From Candidatus Sumerlaeota bacterium (GTDB taxonomy: Bacteria > Sumerlaeota > Sumerlaeia > MVZB01 > JAJFLK01), in the NCBI GenBank assembly GCA_021772735.1, contig JAJFLK010000248.1:1-6674 (forward strand): DNA of 6,674 bases. The letters run 5' to 3'. Position 1 is the stretch's first letter; every line of letters begins with the position of its first letter. The notes beneath the pieces were generated by a model. The model was not told the origin of the DNA. It made no database searches and saw nothing but the letters and a program-made list of their open reading frames with translations. Below are positions 5,902-6,674 of this stretch, one piece after another. The translations under genes and the position numbers were made by a program.

Positions 5902-6674
5902 CTACTTCTTCGCATCGGCCGCAGGCATGAAGACTTTGGAATAGATATCGCGCAGCATCCGCTTCTGGATCTTGCCTGTCGCGTTCTTGGGCAGGATGGG
6001 CGAGAACTCGACGCGACCCGGAATCTTGAACTTCGTGACCAGCGTCCCGATGTGTTCCTTGATCTCGTCCTCGGTGGCCTGCTTGCCGGGTTTGAGCGCG
6101 ATGACGGCAAGAATATTCTCGCCGTAAGTTAAGTCTTTGACGCCGACGACGGCGGCCTCGGCGACCGAGGGATGCTTCTGAACCGCCTCTTCGATCTCGC
6201 GGGGTGAAATATTCTCGCCGCCTTTGATGATGAGATCCTTCTTGCGATCCGTGATGTAGACGAATCCATCGGCGTCCATGTATCCGATATCGCCCGAGTG
6301 GAACCACCCGCCGGCCATGGCCTCTGAAGTCACGTCGGGCAGCTTCCAATAACCCTGCATGACGTTCGGGCCCTTGGCGCAAATCTCGCCCTGATCACCC
6401 TGCGCGAGGGGATTGTTATCCATATCGAGGATAGTAACCTCGACGCCCGGGATCGCCCGGCCGACCGAGCCCGCACGGTAGGCCTCGGCATCGGGATAGC
6501 TCGTGAGGACGGGAGAGGTCTCCGAGAGGCCATAGCCCTCCTTGACTTCGCAGTCGAATAGTCGCTCGAATTCGAGGCGCACTTCGTTCAGCAACGCCGC
6601 CGCGCCCGAATTCACGCTGACCAGGCTTGAGACGTCGAATTTTTCGCGGTCGGCATAATTGATCATGTACGTCA
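5902..6674 (-). CDS. Long-chain-type acyl-CoA ligase (AMP-binding), C-terminal part; N-terminus beyond right edge
   Basis: This enzyme belongs to the ANL superfamily and activates a carboxylic acid with ATP to an acyl-adenylate, then transfers it to CoA. About 256 C-terminal residues are visible. Counting from the internal Met at 6666, the motifs are GYGLSETSP (44-52, the ATP/acyl motif), GEICAKGPNVMQGYW (93-107), GWFHSGDIGYMDADGF (120-135), ITDRKKDLIIKGGENISPREIE (138-159, hinge and motif A8), and PKNATGKIQKRMLRD (226-240) with the adenylation lysine K232. The A8 form RKKDLIIKGGENISP is typical of FadD-like fatty-acid ligases. The Met at 6666 is not the start: family members run to roughly 500-570 residues and the reading frame continues to the edge. 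The substrate cannot be told from this half. The gene converges on the crotonase, so the two are not one transcript. Confidence 0.93.
   Translation of the reverse strand, partial: TYMINYADREKFDVSSLVSVNSGAAALLNEVRLEFERLFDCEVKEGYGLSETSPVLTSYPDAEAYRAGSVGRAIPGVEVTILDMDNNPLAQGDQGEICAKGPNVMQGYWKLPDVTSEAMAGGWFHSGDIGYMDADGFVYITDRKKDLIIKGGENISPREIEEAVQKHPSVAEAAVVGVKDLTYGENILAVIALKPGKQATEDEIKEHIGTLVTKFKIPGRVEFSPILPKNATGKIQKRMLRDIYSKVFMPAADAKK

Noticed and set aside
5777..6382. 201-codon minus-strand frame overlapping the ligase and the crotonase end
   Set aside because: It is an out-of-frame shadow of the ligase, which shows all its motifs in the other frame.

Overview
The window is GC-rich, gene-dense bacterial chromosome. 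It carries five recognisable protein genes, two of them cut by the window edges, and I see no rRNA, tRNA, CRISPR array, transposase or phage gene. The lineage cannot be fixed from this sequence. The large YYY/DUF2298 membrane protein is a family best known from Chloroflexi and methanogenic archaea, with scattered occurrences elsewhere. Together with the bacterial-type BioF, crotonase and acyl-CoA ligase, it suggests a free-living bacterium from a sparsely sampled phylum. That placement is inference.

Layout, left to right. (1) Positions 1-655, minus strand: the N-terminal 218 residues of an OppF/DppF-type peptide-transporter ATPase, cut by the left edge just after Walker B. (2) Positions 656-950: a 295-bp gap without a large gene. 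It holds an imperfect 46-bp tandem repeat (772-863) in which each copy carries an AGGAGG and an NTG codon opening the same M-(T/S)-P-K-S peptide. The second copy leads into a 26-codon ORF (843-923, plus strand). (3) Positions 951-3464, minus strand: an 837-residue polytopic YYY-family membrane protein. (4) Positions 3465-3716: a divergent control region with a good minus-strand sigma70-like promoter and two inverted repeats. (5) Positions 3717-5036, plus strand: bioF-type 8-amino-7-oxononanoate synthase. (6) Positions 5065-5853, plus strand: a crotonase-superfamily protein 28 bp downstream, probably co-transcribed. It lacks one of the two classical hydratase glutamates. (7) Positions 5902-6674, minus strand: the C-terminal part of an acyl-CoA ligase, convergent with the crotonase across 48 bp and running off the right edge.

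The right half has an acyl-CoA theme: ligase (acyl activation), crotonase (acyl-CoA chemistry) and BioF (condensation of a pimeloyl thioester with alanine). The ligase is on the opposite strand, so a shared pathway is only a possibility. The peptide-transporter ATPase and the YYY protein have no evident link to these or to each other. The least ordinary points are the duplicated translation-initiation module at 772-863, the glutamate-to-cysteine change in the crotonase, and the functionally uncharacterised YYY protein with its structured leader.
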